Assembly: GCF_002797355.1 (NCBI RefSeq)
Contig: NZ_KZ454939.1
Coordinates: 777,828-841,827 of the forward strand
Direction: 5' to 3'
DNA: 64,000 bases
From: Bacillus xiapuensis
GTDB lineage: Bacteria; Bacillota; Bacilli; Bacillales; Domibacillaceae
In this document: one piece after another, positions 46,075 through 55,021 of the stretch
Layout: each line of letters starts with the position of its first letter
Position numbering within the stretch: the first letter of the stretch is position 1
Made by a program: the position numbers and the translations under genes
Notes under the pieces: model-generated
Told to the model about the DNA's origin: nothing
Databases searched by the model: none
The model's input: the letters and a program-made list of their open reading frames with translations, nothing else

Positions 46075-47928
46075 ATGGAAGAACATGCATCGCTATTATC
46101 TTTAGTTATTGTAATTGTTGCTGCTTTCTTAACCCCCATTTTGCTGCACCGATTGAAACTGAACTTTATTCCTGTCGTTATTGCTGAAATTGTGGTGGGG
46201 TTAATCATAGGGAAAAGCGGCTTTGACATAGTAGAGCAAGACGTCTGGCTGGAGACATTATCGACGCTTGGATTTCTTTTTCTCATGTTTTTAAGCGGAT
46301 TGGAGATTGATTTTTCCGCCTTTTCTGCAAACAAAAAGCGCAAGGAAAATGATGCTAAAGCCGCTAAAGAGCCTAACGCCTTTACGGCCGCAACGGTTGT
46401 CTTTTTAGGCATTCTCGTCTTGTCATTCGGTCTTTCCTACCTGTTTGCTGTCATGGGACTGATTGAAGATGCTTTCCTCATGACCTTAATTATCTCAACT
46501 ATTTCTTTAGGAGTCGTTGTTCCTACTTTAAAGGAAGCGCATTTAATGAAGACGGTCATCGGTCAGATTATTCTGCTGGTTGCGGTTATTGCTGATCTTG
46601 TCACGATGATTTTGCTGGCGGTATATGTTTCCGTGAGCGGCAGTGAAGGCGGCAATACTTGGCTTCTTCTTGTGCTGTTTGCTGCGGGCGTTCTGCTCTA
46701 TTTTCTCGCTAAGCAATTTAAAGGCAAGCCGATTTTTGACGCATTGTCAACCGGAACTGTCCAGATTGGAACCCGCGCGGTCTTTACCCTGATGATCGTG
46801 CTTGTGGCGCTGTCTGAATATGTCGGCGCGGAAAATATTCTCGGCGCGTTCTTAGCTGGGGTGCTCGTTTCATTATTAGCGCCGAATAACGAGCTCATCC
46901 GCCAGCTTGATTCATTTGGCTACGGATTTTTAATTCCGATTTTCTTCGTGATGGTCGGTGTTGAGCTTGAACTGTGGTCACTTTTAAGCGATAAGAAAAT
47001 GCTATTGTTCATTCCGCTATTAATGCTGGCGTTTTTCATTTCCAAAGCTGTTCCAATTTTATATTTGAGAAAGTGGTATGACAAGAAAACAGTGGCTGCT
47101 TCTGCCTTCTTGTTAACCTCAACCTTGTCACTTGTGATCGCGGCAGCCAAAATCGCGGAGCGCCTTGGGGTCATCACGGCGCAAATGAGCGGTACGCTTA
47201 TTTTAGTGGCTGTTATTACTTGCTTGATCACGCCGGTTATCTTTAAAAAGCTATTTCCGACGCATATGAGGGAGGAGAAACAGATCAAGGTGGCTTTTAT
47301 AGGCGCCAATCAGTACACGATGCCGATTTCGAAAGAATTGAGGTCAAAATTGTACGATACGGTCCTCTACCGGAAGAAGCCGGAGACGCAGGAAGCCCAT
47401 TCGAGCCAATCCATTTTTGACATCGTTGAGTTAGAAGAGCTGTCTGTGGATTTGCTGGAGGAGCAGGGGGTGTTTTCCGCTGATATTCTCGTGATTACGA
47501 CCGGTGATGAACAGCATAATGCTCATCTGGCTATGGCGGCGAAAGAGCGCGGAGTGGAGCGGGTAATCGCCCATGTAGAACGGGAAGAACTGGAGAAACG
47601 TCTGATCGCGGAAGGGATTGAAACATTCTCCTACTTCTTGTCATCCAAGGCGCTGCTGCGTGCGTTGATAGAGTCCCCGAGCATTCTTAGCATTTTAACA
47701 AATAAGGAAACATCATTATATGAAATTAAACTTTTGAATCCTCAATATGAAGGCATGACGCTTAGGAAGTTTCCGTTTACAGGGGATGTGATCTTTGTGC
47801 GGATTTTCCGAGACAAGGATTCACTCGTTCCGCATGGAGATACAGAGCTCCGCTTGCATGATCGGCTGATTGTTACCGGCTCAAAGGAATATGTGGATGA
47901 ACTGAAACGGGAGCTGGAGCTTAATTAA
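46075..47928 (+). CDS. yjbQ: YjbQ, CPA2-family cation/proton antiporter with RCK domains
   Basis: A 617-residue protein. About twelve membrane helices fill residues 5-390, followed by an RCK_N domain (V-A-F-I-G-A-N-Q-Y-T-M-P-I-S-K-E-L) and an RCK_C/TrkA_C domain (Y-E-I-K-L-L-N-P-Q-Y-E-G-M-T-L-R-K-F) to the end. This is the KefB/GerN type; monovalent cation against protons. The RCK_N glycine pattern is only partly conserved, so the ligand is uncertain. GAAAGGAG precedes the start. Confidence 0.92.
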   Translation: MEEHASLLSLVIVIVAAFLTPILLHRLKLNFIPVVIAEIVVGLIIGKSGFDIVEQDVWLETLSTLGFLFLMFLSGLEIDFSAFSANKKRKENDAKAAKEPNAFTAATVVFLGILVLSFGLSYLFAVMGLIEDAFLMTLIISTISLGVVVPTLKEAHLMKTVIGQIILLVAVIADLVTMILLAVYVSVSGSEGGNTWLLLVLFAAGVLLYFLAKQFKGKPIFDALSTGTVQIGTRAVFTLMIVLVALSEYVGAENILGAFLAGVLVSLLAPNNELIRQLDSFGYGFLIPIFFVMVGVELELWSLLSDKKMLLFIPLLMLAFFISKAVPILYLRKWYDKKTVAASAFLLTSTLSLVIAAAKIAERLGVITAQMSGTLILVAVITCLITPVIFKKLFPTHMREEKQIKVAFIGANQYTMPISKELRSKLYDTVLYRKKPETQEAHSSQSIFDIVELEELSVDLLEEQGVFSADILVITTGDEQHNAHLAMAAKERGVERVIAHVEREELEKRLIAEGIETFSYFLSSKALLRALIESPSILSILTNKETSLYEIKLLNPQYEGMTLRKFPFTGDVIFVRIFRDKDSLVPHGDTELRLHDRLIVTGSKEYVDELKRELELN

Positions 47929-47955
47929 ATGAGGGTACAGAGCGAAGGAGCTGAG

Positions 47956-47998
47956 GAAAGAAGCGGGTGCCGCCCGCTTTTCTCGCTCTTTTTTTATT
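47956..47998 (+). terminator. Terminator of yjbQ
   Basis: AAGCGGG pairs with CCCGCTT around TGCCG, followed by TTCTCGCTCTTTTTTT. Confidence 0.75.
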
Positions 47999-48031
47999 GA
48001 TTGCTTTTCATTTTGTGCAATACCTGTTAAA

Positions 48032-48050
48032 ATTATTACTAGGTACTAAT
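48032..48050 (+). promoter_or_regulatory. FapR operator upstream of fabI
   Basis: ATTATTACTAGGTACTAAT lies 27 nt before the fabI start and reads ATTAGTACCTAGTAATAAT on the other strand, the FapR palindrome also seen before fabH. Confidence 0.85.
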
Positions 48051-48076
48051 AACTTGTGGTAACAGGAGGAACGAAA

Positions 48077-48853
48077 ATGACGCTTTCATTAGCCGGAAAG
48101 ACCTTTGTAGTGATGGGGGTCGCCAATAAAAGAAGTATTGCTTGGGGGATTGCGCGTTCATTACACGCTGCAGGAGCACGCTTAATTTTTACATACGCCG
48201 GGGAACGTCTCGAAAAAAATGTCCGTCAATTAGCGGAAACGCTGGAAGGAAATCAGTCGCTCATTCTGCCTTGTGATGTGACGCAAGACGCTGATATTGA
48301 AAAATGCTTTGCGCAAATTAAAGAAGAAGCAGGCACGATTCACGGGTTGGCGCATTGTATTGCATTTGCGAATAAGGAAGATCTTGATGGGGAATTTATT
48401 GATACATCGCGTGATGGTTTTCTTCTTGCTCACAATATCAGCGCTTATTCACTGACAGCCGTAGCCAAATACGCCAAGCCGCTCATGACAGAAGGCGGCA
48501 GTATTGTCACGATGACTTACTTAGGCGGCGAGCGCGTGGTGAAAAACTACAATGTTATGGGCGTCGCCAAAGCCTCTCTTGATGCAAGCGTCCGCTATTT
48601 AGCAGCTGACCTTGGCAAGGATGGCATTCGTGTCAACTCGATTTCAGCAGGACCGATTCGCACGCTCGCAGCAAAAGGGATCAGCGACTTTAACTCAATT
48701 TTGAAAGATATCGAGGAAACGGCTCCGCTGCGCCGCACGACGACGCAGGAAGAAGTCGGTGATACAGCTGTCTTCTTATTCAGTGACATGTCCCGCGGTA
48801 TTACAGGGGAGAATCTTCACGTTGATTCAGGCTTTCATATCATTGCCAGATAA
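48077..48853 (+). CDS. fabI: Enoyl-ACP reductase FabI (NADH-type)
   Basis: A 258-residue short-chain dehydrogenase fold enzyme. The nucleotide loop is G-V-A-N-K-R-S-I-A-W-G-I-A. The active site includes Tyr in N-Y-N-V-M-G-V-A-K-A-S, with Lys six residues later. It completes each elongation cycle of fatty-acid synthesis and is the triclosan target. ATG 48077 follows ACAGGAGG; the earlier GTG at 48056 is not needed. Confidence 0.96.
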   Translation: MTLSLAGKTFVVMGVANKRSIAWGIARSLHAAGARLIFTYAGERLEKNVRQLAETLEGNQSLILPCDVTQDADIEKCFAQIKEEAGTIHGLAHCIAFANKEDLDGEFIDTSRDGFLLAHNISAYSLTAVAKYAKPLMTEGGSIVTMTYLGGERVVKNYNVMGVAKASLDASVRYLAADLGKDGIRVNSISAGPIRTLAAKGISDFNSILKDIEETAPLRRTTTQEEVGDTAVFLFSDMSRGITGENLHVDSGFHIIAR

Positions 48854-48856
48854 GCT

Positions 48857-48890
48857 CAGAAGCTCGCTTTTAAAGCGGGCTTTTTTTGAT
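48857..48890 (+). terminator. Terminator of fabI
   Basis: AAGCTCGCTTT pairs with AAAGCGGGCTT, followed by TTTTT. Confidence 0.85.
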
Positions 48891-49013
48891 GGTCCGTTCT
48901 TTTTGAGCGTTCGCTTTTTTATGGAAGCTGTTCTGCCTATTCTTTTTTATTCTTATTTTTTCATCATAAGCATATATTGTAGAAGTAGAATTTGGCAGGA
49001 GGTGTTTTTGGAG

Positions 49014-49538
49014 ATGGAGAAGAAAAAGAAAACGCGGGAACCGCTTATGTATATTCAGCAGCCTTCATTTACAAGCCCAGAGGCCAACATGCAGCAGTCT
49101 TATCGCGGAAACAGCGCGAAGGCCGAAGAGGAGAAGAAAAAGAAGAAAAAGGCCAAGGAGCACCAGCCGAAGGAAAAATGGGATTTAGATGAGGAAGAGG
49201 AGACTCTAAAACGGAAAGCCGAACAGAAACAGCAGCCTTCTGATAGCGTAAAGCCGGCAGAGCAGAAAGCGGAGCAAACGGATGAGCCTGTCTATCCTTC
49301 TTGGATGAACATCCGGCCAGTCAAGTCATTTCAAGAAATGACGCTGGATGAGAAGCTTAGTCATCTATCCAGACAATTTATTCCTTTTCCTTGTGAGTTT
49401 TTATGCAGAGGAGAAACTTATCGGGGAATCCTTCGAGAGCTGACGGAGAATGAAATTAAGGTGAAGACGTTTAAAGAAGATACGGTGACGATAAGCCGGG
49501 GAGAATTAGAGCATATTCAAATGATTGGCCCGCGGTAA
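49014..49538 (+). CDS. cotO: Spore coat protein CotO
   Basis: A 174-residue hydrophilic protein. The N-terminus M-E-K-K-K-K-T-R-E-P-L-M-Y-I-Q-Q-P is followed by a Lys/Glu-rich low-complexity stretch (about 35-90). A conserved C-terminal domain of about 75 residues starts at Y-P-S-W-M-N-I-R-P-V-K-S-F and includes P-C-E-F-L-C-R-G-E-T-Y-R-G. In B. subtilis CotO is a late crust/outer-coat morphogenesis protein beside cotZ. ATG 49014 is 9 nt after AGGAGGTG; upstream open frame is not coding. Confidence 0.92.
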   Translation: MEKKKKTREPLMYIQQPSFTSPEANMQQSYRGNSAKAEEEKKKKKKAKEHQPKEKWDLDEEEETLKRKAEQKQQPSDSVKPAEQKAEQTDEPVYPSWMNIRPVKSFQEMTLDEKLSHLSRQFIPFPCEFLCRGETYRGILRELTENEIKVKTFKEDTVTISRGELEHIQMIGPR

Positions 49539-49545
49539 AAAAAAT

Positions 49546-49573
49546 AGGCGGCTATATGCCGCCTATTTTCTTA
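49546..49573. terminator. Bidirectional terminator between cotO and cotZ
   Basis: AAAATAGGCGG pairs with CCGCCTATTTT around CTATATG. Confidence 0.9.
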
Positions 49574-50074
49574 ATCACAAATGTTTAAGTCTACGTCTTT
49601 GATACATTGAACGGCGCAGAAGCAGTTAAGGTCAACAGTAATACAGCTACGAGTCGCACGGAAGTTTCTTACTCTGCATACTTTGCTTAAGTCAACACAG
49701 CAATCGTTTGTAATGTCGACTGGATCTCTGTCTTCATTAAGAGGTACTAGCACGCGAAGACGGGCGCAGCAATTATCGAATACGTCTTCTACACGGAAAA
49801 AGATTGAGACACAGACATCATCGCAATGATTCGGATCATCGATTGGACCGAAGAAAGCGAAGAATGGATTCCCCTCTTTTGTTGTTAGTGTAAAGACGCG
49901 CGTATCTGCATTGCGGCGGCGAGTTCCTGCCAGGTCTCCAAGAGGCTCGATGAAGCAATCTTTACATTCTAAGCACTCTTCCCCCATAGTTTGATCTTGG
50001 ATATCCTTGATTGCGCGCACCACCTCGCAGACGCAGCCGGTACCGGAGATAGGATCGTGTTTGTCACAGCTCAT
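49571..50074 (-). CDS. cotZ: Spore coat crust protein CotZ/CotY
   Basis: A 167-residue cysteine-rich protein (about 18 Cys), starting M-S-C-D-K-H-D. It includes C-L-E-C-K-D-C-F-I, N-P-F-F-A-F-F-G and the C-terminal C-I-T-V-D-L-N-C-F-C-A-V-Q-C. CotZ and CotY self-assemble into disulfide-linked crystalline sheets of the outermost crust or exosporium. Only one member is present here; B. subtilis has cotZ and cotY in tandem. The promoter is of the sigma-K type. Confidence 0.93.
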   Translation of the reverse strand: MSCDKHDPISGTGCVCEVVRAIKDIQDQTMGEECLECKDCFIEPLGDLAGTRRRNADTRVFTLTTKEGNPFFAFFGPIDDPNHCDDVCVSIFFRVEDVFDNCCARLRVLVPLNEDRDPVDITNDCCVDLSKVCRVRNFRATRSCITVDLNCFCAVQCIKDVDLNICD

Positions 50075-50110
50075 GATGATTCCCCTTTCTAAGTTTTAAT
50101 CTTACATTAC

Positions 50111-50137
50111 TAACATATGGGAGAAGGTCTATTTGGT
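50111..50137 (-). promoter_or_regulatory. Sigma-K promoter of cotZ
   Basis: Minus strand -10 CATATGTTA (50119-50111), a perfect CATA-N3-TA, with AC of the -35 exactly 16 nt upstream (50137-50136). It lies about 37 nt before the cotZ start. Confidence 0.82.
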
Positions 50138-50290
50138 CATGGACAAATGACCAATAGAGGCTTGTATTCTTAAAGAATTTTGTTTTTTGCGCAGTAATGG
50201 AATGAAATGCCTGCTGGTGTTCCTTACTAAGAGGGGAAGGGAGCGTTAAAGGGGATTCATTGTATTTTAATAAAACCATAAAGAACAATA

Positions 50291-50349
50291 AAGCCGAACT
50301 ATTGCGAAGCTCTCCATTAGAGTTCTGAATAATAGTTCGGCTTTTTTAT
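50291..50349. terminator. Terminator right of the cotZ promoter region
   Basis: AAAGCCGAACTATT pairs with AATAGTTCGGCTTT around a long loop, followed on the plus side by TTTTATT. It can end the minus-strand MCP upstream neighbour only if transcripts reach it from the right; the MCP stop is at 50398, so it is that gene's terminator (minus: AAAAAAGCCGAACTATT, then TTTATTG). The 160 bases between it and the cotZ promoter hold no gene. Confidence 0.75.
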
Positions 50350-50397
50350 TAGCTGAAAACCTTTTGTCTCTGCTTCTATGACTAAAGAATTCTTTTT

Positions 50398-52077
50398 TTA
50401 GGATTCATGTTTAAAGCGTGTAACAATAGCTTGCAGCTCGTCAGCTAATTCTGAAAGAGAGGCGGATGACGCTGTTACTTCTTCGCTGGCTGCCAGCTGC
50501 TCCTGCGTCGCTGCTGTAATATGCTCAATATCAGCAGTCGTCTTTTTCGAGCTTTCGGCGATTTCATCAATTGACTGATGAAGCATTTCAAAGCCGGAAG
50601 TGATTTGCTGCGTGGTTGCCGCTGTTTCTTGAATATTGGAAGTGACCTGATCGATCGCCTCCAAGATATCGGTGAAATTGGAAACGGTTTTTTGGGTCAG
50701 CTCAATACCTGAAGAGACATTGGTTTGAACGACACAGATATTTCGGACTGTGTCACTGGATTCATGCTGAATATTCTCGACCAGCTCCTTAATGTGGATG
50801 GCTGATCGGTTGGTTTCATCCGCCAGTTTTCTCACTTCTTCTGCTACAACCGCAAAGCCTTTTCCATGTTCTCCTGCTCTCGCCGATTCGATGGCAGCAT
50901 TTAAGGCGAGCAGGTTCGTTTGCTCAGAAATATCCGTGATTAAGGATGACATCTGGCGGATTTCTGCCGCGCTTTCCACTAATGTGTGAACGCCTGCATT
51001 GGCAGAATCGACCGATTGCTGAATAGATTGCATCTGCTTGAGTAATTCATGAACGGAGTCGGCTCCCGTATTCGCTTGCTCCTTCATCCCCGCAGACAGT
51101 TCGGCGACATGCTGGGTATGCGAAGCGACAGAGGTTACATGACCAAGTGAATCATTCATAGCGGATAGGCTGTTCTCTGTCAATTGATGCTGCTGGCTGT
51201 TGCGGCTGGCTATCGATTGCATCGATTGAGAAATTTGTTCAGAAGTAGATTGAGACTGCTGTGAGCTGGCAGCCAGCTCTTGGGAAGAGGCGGCGACCTG
51301 CTTAGAAGAGTGACTAATTTGCTGAATCATTTCCTTCATCGAATCCACAAATAAATTGAACGAACGGGCCAGCTGGCTCAATTCATCTTTTCCTTTAGCC
51401 TCTAGTTTTTTAGTTAAATCCGCTTCTCCGCGAGCGATATCTCTCAATTGTCGATTGACGTTTGATAGCGGAATTAAAATAGAACGCAGTATGAATGCGC
51501 TAATAATAGTGCTAGCGATAATGGTGAGCACGATGATGACCAGCAAAGCCGTATGGCTCCAGGTTGATCTTTTCTCGATGCTTTGCTTTAACTGATGGAC
51601 ATCGCCGTCTATTTTTTCTACAAGGTGATCCACTGCTGGATCTAATACTTGCTTTCTCAGCGTCCGTTCTTCATTAAAATGCAAAGATTTTGCCTGTTCC
51701 GGATTGGCAGCATAGCTATTGAGCACTTGCTGATTCAAAGACCAAAATTCTTGAAAGCTCGTTTTCAGCGACCGGATTTCTTTTTCGTATGCCCGGTCGG
51801 TCAGCTGACGGATCGTTTTCTGAATATTTTTTGCTTTTTCAATCATTCCGTTGGCGAATTCTTGCTTCCCAGTTATAATAAACGCCCGTTCATCATTGGA
51901 AAGGCCGGCCAGGCGATACTGAATGTGTTTGACGTCTTTTTGCAACTCCATTTTAGCCGCTAATTGACTGTTTTCCGTTGTCGTAGAGCGGATGATTGTG
52001 ATGGAAAACACTCCGAGACAAATCATAATTACAACTAAAACAGAGATCATGGATATTAATTTTGTCTTTATTTTCAC
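50398..52077 (-). CDS. Methyl-accepting chemotaxis protein
   Basis: A 559-residue transmembrane chemoreceptor. TM1 spans about 9-30, then an extracellular four-helix-bundle-type sensor with [11 protein letters not shown] (CHASE3-like). TM2 lies near 178-200, with a HAMP domain to about 255. The long cytoplasmic signalling hairpin has its tip at [27 protein letters not shown] (about 391-417). Such receptors drive CheA. Ligand unknown; no other chemotaxis gene lies in the window. Confidence 0.94.
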   Translation of the reverse strand: MKIKTKLISMISVLVVIMICLGVFSITIIRSTTTENSQLAAKMELQKDVKHIQYRLAGLSNDERAFIITGKQEFANGMIEKAKNIQKTIRQLTDRAYEKEIRSLKTSFQEFWSLNQQVLNSYAANPEQAKSLHFNEERTLRKQVLDPAVDHLVEKIDGDVHQLKQSIEKRSTWSHTALLVIIVLTIIASTIISAFILRSILIPLSNVNRQLRDIARGEADLTKKLEAKGKDELSQLARSFNLFVDSMKEMIQQISHSSKQVAASSQELAASSQQSQSTSEQISQSMQSIASRNSQQHQLTENSLSAMNDSLGHVTSVASHTQHVAELSAGMKEQANTGADSVHELLKQMQSIQQSVDSANAGVHTLVESAAEIRQMSSLITDISEQTNLLALNAAIESARAGEHGKGFAVVAEEVRKLADETNRSAIHIKELVENIQHESSDTVRNICVVQTNVSSGIELTQKTVSNFTDILEAIDQVTSNIQETAATTQQITSGFEMLHQSIDEIAESSKKTTADIEHITAATQEQLAASEEVTASSASLSELADELQAIVTRFKHES

Positions 52078-52238
52078 TCCATTGTCCCCCCAAAAAAATC
52101 ACCTGTATATTAATATCGGCTTCTTGAAAGATTTATTTAATCAAAATTTTCCCCTTTAAAAAATCCCTATTTCATAAATAAAAAAGCGGAAACGGAAAAA
52201 ACTAATTCATAAACGGCTGAAAGAATGGAGGGGAAAGT

Positions 52239-52691
52239 ATGAAAGCTGTTTTTGGTTTATTGGCGATCCTGGCACTGGCTGGCTGCGCGGATCAAGAAGA
52301 AAAAGAGGACAGCAGACTGGCGCTGATGAAGACAACGAATCCGTCTCCTGTTCAGCTTCAGGAAAAGGGAGCGAAGGTCTCGAAGATCAAGAAAGAGGTG
52401 GAGGACATTGAAGAAATTTATGACGTAGCTGTTGTCAAAGGAGATCACCAAATTCTTGTTGCATACAAGGTAAAGCATTTGGATAGATTTCGAATGAAAA
52501 AAATTGAAAAAAAATTAAAGAAGCGGCTGGAGAAGAAGTATAAAGATGAAAACTTTATCGTCTCAAGCGACTATAAAATTTTTCTGGAGGCTGTCAGATT
52601 GCGGGAGAAAATAGATGCGGGAAAAATGAGCCAGAAGCAAGCTGGGAAACGATTGAAAGAAATTCTTTCATTAAAGAAGGAAATGGCATAA
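52239..52691 (+). CDS. YhcN/YlaJ-type sporulation lipoprotein
   Basis: A 150-residue protein with a lipobox L-A-L-A-G-C (Cys16), then a domain with D-V-A-V-V-K-G-D-H-Q-I-L-V-A-Y-K-V and a Lys-rich helical end. This is the YhcN/YlaJ family of spore membrane lipoproteins. AATGGAGGGGAAAG precedes the start. It is 10 nt before spoVAC, the same order as in mobile spoVA operons of Bacillus. Confidence 0.85.
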   Translation: MKAVFGLLAILALAGCADQEEKEDSRLALMKTTNPSPVQLQEKGAKVSKIKKEVEDIEEIYDVAVVKGDHQILVAYKVKHLDRFRMKKIEKKLKKRLEKKYKDENFIVSSDYKIFLEAVRLREKIDAGKMSQKQAGKRLKEILSLKKEMA

Positions 52692-52701
52692 GGAGGCAAT
52701 T

Positions 52702-53178
52702 ATGGCAAACAACAATGAAAAGAAAACTCCAACGCAGCAGCAATATGACCGGCTCAATCAAAAGCATGAAGTGAAGCGGCCGCTGCTTAAAAATTGTCTG
52801 CGGGCTTTCTTTGTCGGAGGGCTGATCTGTGCGGCCGGCCAAGCCATCACGTATTTTTATATTTATTTCTTTAATTTTACTGAGCAAACAGCGGGAAACC
52901 CTACCGTGGCCACCGTTGTATTTTTATCGATGCTTCTCACGGGATTTGGTGTATATGATCACATCGGCCAATATGCGGGTGCCGGCAGTGCCGTGCCTGT
53001 ATCAGGATTTGGAAATGCCGTTATCTCAGCAGCCATAGAACATCGGACAGAAGGATTTGTTCTTGGTGTCGGCGGCAATATGTTTAAGCTGGCCGGCTCT
53101 GTTATTGTTTTTGGTGTTTTTGCCGCATTCATTGTGGCGCTGATTAAAACATTTCTTCTGAAATGGGGAGGATTTTAA
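52702..53178 (+). CDS. spoVAC: Stage V sporulation protein AC (SpoVAC)
   Basis: A 158-residue inner-spore-membrane protein with four to five hydrophobic segments. The SpoVA pattern is visible in F-F-V-G-G-L-I-C-A-A-G-Q-A and F-G-V-Y-D-H-I-G-Q-Y-A-G-A-G-S-A-V-P-V-S-G-F-G-N-A-V. SpoVAC forms part of the dipicolinic acid channel, and B. subtilis SpoVAC is mechanosensitive. Here it is followed directly by a SpoVAE homologue; spoVAD, usually between them, is absent. Confidence 0.93.
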   Translation: MANNNEKKTPTQQQYDRLNQKHEVKRPLLKNCLRAFFVGGLICAAGQAITYFYIYFFNFTEQTAGNPTVATVVFLSMLLTGFGVYDHIGQYAGAGSAVPVSGFGNAVISAAIEHRTEGFVLGVGGNMFKLAGSVIVFGVFAAFIVALIKTFLLKWGGF

Positions 53179-53197
53179 AGTAAAGGAGTGGCTTCGG

Positions 53198-53554
53198 ATG
53201 TTTGGTATGTTTTTTTGGGCATTTGTGATCGGGGGCTTGATCTGTGTGGTCGGCCAGCTGATGATGGATGTAGGAAAACTGACCCCCGGCCATACGCTCA
53301 GCACACTTGTGGTGGTGGGGGCTGTATTGGCCGGCTTTGATTTGTATGAGCCGTTAATCGATTTCGCCGGGGCCGGAGCGACCATTCCCATTACTAGCTT
53401 CGGCAATTCACTAGTAGCCGGTGCCATGCAGGAAGCGGATAAACACGGACTTGTCGGTGTATTAACCGGAATGTTTGAAGTCACCAGCTCGGGGATTTCT
53501 GCGGCGATCGTATTTGGATTTATCGGCGCTTTAGTTTTTAAGCCAAAAGGATAA
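53198..53554 (+). CDS. spoVAE: Stage V sporulation protein AE (SpoVAEb type)
   Basis: A 118-residue membrane protein homologous to Spo[15 protein letters not shown], then [17 protein letters not shown]. Four hydrophobic segments. It begins 19 nt after spoVAC behind AAAGGAGTGG. Probably acts with SpoVAC in dipicolinic acid movement during spore formation and germination. Confidence 0.92.
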   Translation: MFGMFFWAFVIGGLICVVGQLMMDVGKLTPGHTLSTLVVVGAVLAGFDLYEPLIDFAGAGATIPITSFGNSLVAGAMQEADKHGLVGVLTGMFEVTSSGISAAIVFGFIGALVFKPKG

Positions 53555-53565
53555 TAACCGCCCAA

Positions 53566-53592
53566 ACCAAAAGGCGCTTCGCTCATATATTG
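53566..53592 (+). promoter_or_regulatory. Sigma-K-like promoter of yjcZ
   Basis: AC at 53566-53567, then 16 nt, then CATATATTG (53584-53592). The -10 matches CATA-N3-T, with the last base off consensus. It lies just before yjcZ and after the spoVAE stop. Confidence 0.6.
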
Positions 53593-53624
53593 TAAGTGAG
53601 TTAAGAAAAAGCGAGGTGAACAAA

Positions 53625-53753
53625 ATGGGCTTTTACGGATGCGGATACGGATGCGGATACGGAGGCTACTGTGGTTACCGCGGCACATCTACTTTCGTGT
53701 TAATCGTAGTTCTTTTCATTTTATTGATCATTGTTGGAGCGAGCTTCTACTAA
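53625..53753 (+). CDS. yjcZ: YjcZ-family small sporulation protein
   Basis: A 42-residue protein, too short for most gene finders, starting at ATG 53625 behind GCGAGGTGAA. The first half is a Gly/Tyr/Cys repeat ([18 protein letters not shown]). The second is a hydrophobic helix [18 protein letters not shown]. This two-part form is diagnostic of the YjcZ family of spore proteins. A strong terminator follows. Confidence 0.9.
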   Translation: MGFYGCGYGCGYGGYCGYRGTSTFVLIVVLFILLIIVGASFY

Positions 53754-53755
53754 AA

Positions 53756-53803
53756 ATTTAAAAAAACTGATTTAAACACACTGATGTTTAAATCAGTTTT
53801 TTT
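53756..53803 (+). terminator. Terminator of yjcZ
   Basis: AAACTGATTTAAACA pairs with TGTTTAAATCAGTTT around CACTGA, with T-runs; likely works in both directions. Confidence 0.9.
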
Positions 53804-53897
53804 GTTGCCTGTTTTCAGGCATATCTTCCACTCGGCTTCCGGTAACTTTTTTGAATGTATGCATATGATGAAAAGAAGATAAAGGAGGCTGAAAAAA

Positions 53898-54155
53898 GTG
53901 GATAACGGTTTGTTTAAAAACATTGAGCAAAAGACCGGTGTGAGAATGAAGGATGTTCTGGAATTGGCCAACTCACTTCAGCATGCGAACTTTAAGGATG
54001 AAAAAACAGTAAGAGGTGTGATTAAAAAAGTTTCCAAGCTGGCTAATAAATCCGTTCCACAGCGATTAGAAGACCAAATTGTCCAGTCTATCATAAAAGA
54101 CGGCAAAAAATTGGATATTCAAACGATTACTGACATGGTTAATAAAAAGAAATAA
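53898..54155 (+). CDS. spoVIF: Stage VI sporulation protein F (SpoVIF)
   Basis: An 85-residue basic helical protein starting at GTG 53898, behind AAAGGAGG. Translation begins with D-N-G-L-F-K-N-I-E-Q-K-T-G-V after the start and contains S-V-P-Q-R-L-E-D-Q-I-V-Q-S-I-I-K-D-G-K. SpoVIF (YjcC) is needed for GerE-dependent coat assembly in B. subtilis. Confidence 0.92.
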   Translation: MDNGLFKNIEQKTGVRMKDVLELANSLQHANFKDEKTVRGVIKKVSKLANKSVPQRLEDQIVQSIIKDGKKLDIQTITDMVNKKK

Positions 54156-54245
54156 TTTATCGCTTCTATCAGGAACGTTTAGGAAAGAAAGGAAAAGGGA
54201 AAAGAAGGGTAAGAGAATTCTGTTGGATTGAAAGGGGAGAGTCAA

Positions 54246-54500
54246 ATGGGATATATTTTGCCGGTGCCTCATTATCAGTATCAGCAGTATCAAGGTCGGA
54301 TGATCAGCGAGAGAAGAGAGAACTATGCTTCCATAGATCAAGTCGAACGGCTGCATTTCAGACAGGCGCTTGAATCGCAGGAGCAGGAGGCAAGAAACCC
54401 AAAAGCAAAGCAGCTTTCCAGCCAACAGCAGCACGAAGCCTTTCAAATGTATGCAGCAAGTATCATCGGCAAAGGGATGCAGGTTGATCAGCGAATATAG
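54246..54500 (+). CDS. Small hydrophilic protein of the spoVIF locus
   Basis: An 84-residue protein from ATG 54246, after GAAAGGGGAGAG; the frame also has an earlier TTG at 54228. The N-terminus M-G-Y-I-L-P-V-P-H-Y-Q-Y-Q-Q-Y-Q is Tyr/Gln-rich and the remainder helical with many Gln and Glu. I do not recognise a named family. Its place between spoVIF and yjcF suggests a sporulation role (inference); B. subtilis has the small yjzE gene nearby, but equivalence is not established. Confidence 0.7.
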   Translation: MGYILPVPHYQYQQYQGRMISERRENYASIDQVERLHFRQALESQEQEARNPKAKQLSSQQQHEAFQMYAASIIGKGMQVDQRI

Positions 54501-54545
54501 CAGATCGCCAGAGAATGAAATGGAAAAAGGACATCGGTTTAAATA

Positions 54546-54586
54546 AGCAGGCTCATCCTTGCGTGGTCAAGGATGAGCCTTTTTAC
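54546..54586. terminator. Terminator between the convergent genes ending at 54500 and 54591
   Basis: AGGCTCATCCTTG pairs with CAAGGATGAGCCT, followed by TTTTAC. Confidence 0.9.
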
Positions 54587-54590
54587 AAAA

Positions 54591-55013
54591 TCAGAATGTT
54601 TTTTTCATCATTTTATGCGGGATGCCTGCATCCAGAAACTCATCGGAAATGACTGTGTAGCCAAGCCGCTCATAGAAGGGGATGGCATGAATTTGGGCGC
54701 CGAGCTTAACAGCAGGAACACCGTGCTCTTTGGCGTATTCTTCAATCGCCTCCATGATTAAGCGGCCGGATCCTTTTCCGCGAGCGTCAGGCAGCACGCA
54801 AATTCTTTCCGCTTTTCCAATGCCGTCGGCAATTCGAAAACGCCCGGCGCCGCATGCTTGCTCTCCGTTATAGAGGAGGAAGTGAACAGCTTTTTCTTCG
54901 TGTTCATCTATTTCCAACTCGAGCGGAACCTGCTGTTCTTCCACAAATACACGCTTTCGAATGTCGAAGGCGATGTTTCTCTCTTGATCGTTCCGAATGG
55001 TTTTGACTTTCAT
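54591..55013 (-). CDS. yjcF: YjcF, GNAT-family N-acetyltransferase
   Basis: A 140-residue GNAT protein with V-F-V-E-E-Q-Q-V-P-L-E-L-E-I-D near the N-terminus. The coenzyme A loop is L-P-D-A-R-G-K-G-S-G-R-L-I-M-E-A, and the C-terminus reads L-G-A-Q-I-H-A-I-P-F-Y-E-R-L-G-Y. It is the last gene of the yjcH-yjcG-yjcF unit. Substrate unknown. Confidence 0.9.
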   Translation of the reverse strand: MKVKTIRNDQERNIAFDIRKRVFVEEQQVPLELEIDEHEEKAVHFLLYNGEQACGAGRFRIADGIGKAERICVLPDARGKGSGRLIMEAIEEYAKEHGVPAVKLGAQIHAIPFYERLGYTVISDEFLDAGIPHKMMKKTF

Positions 55014-55021
55014 AAAGCGCT

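Noticed and set aside
49100-49215. Frameshift in cotO suggested by the Lys-rich run
   Set aside because: The reading frame is continuous and both ends match CotO; low-complexity charged linkers are normal in this protein.
53625-53700. Gly-Tyr-Cys codon repeats as a tandem repeat or antifreeze-like gene
   Set aside because: They belong to the YjcZ-family protein, whose N-terminal half is naturally of this composition.
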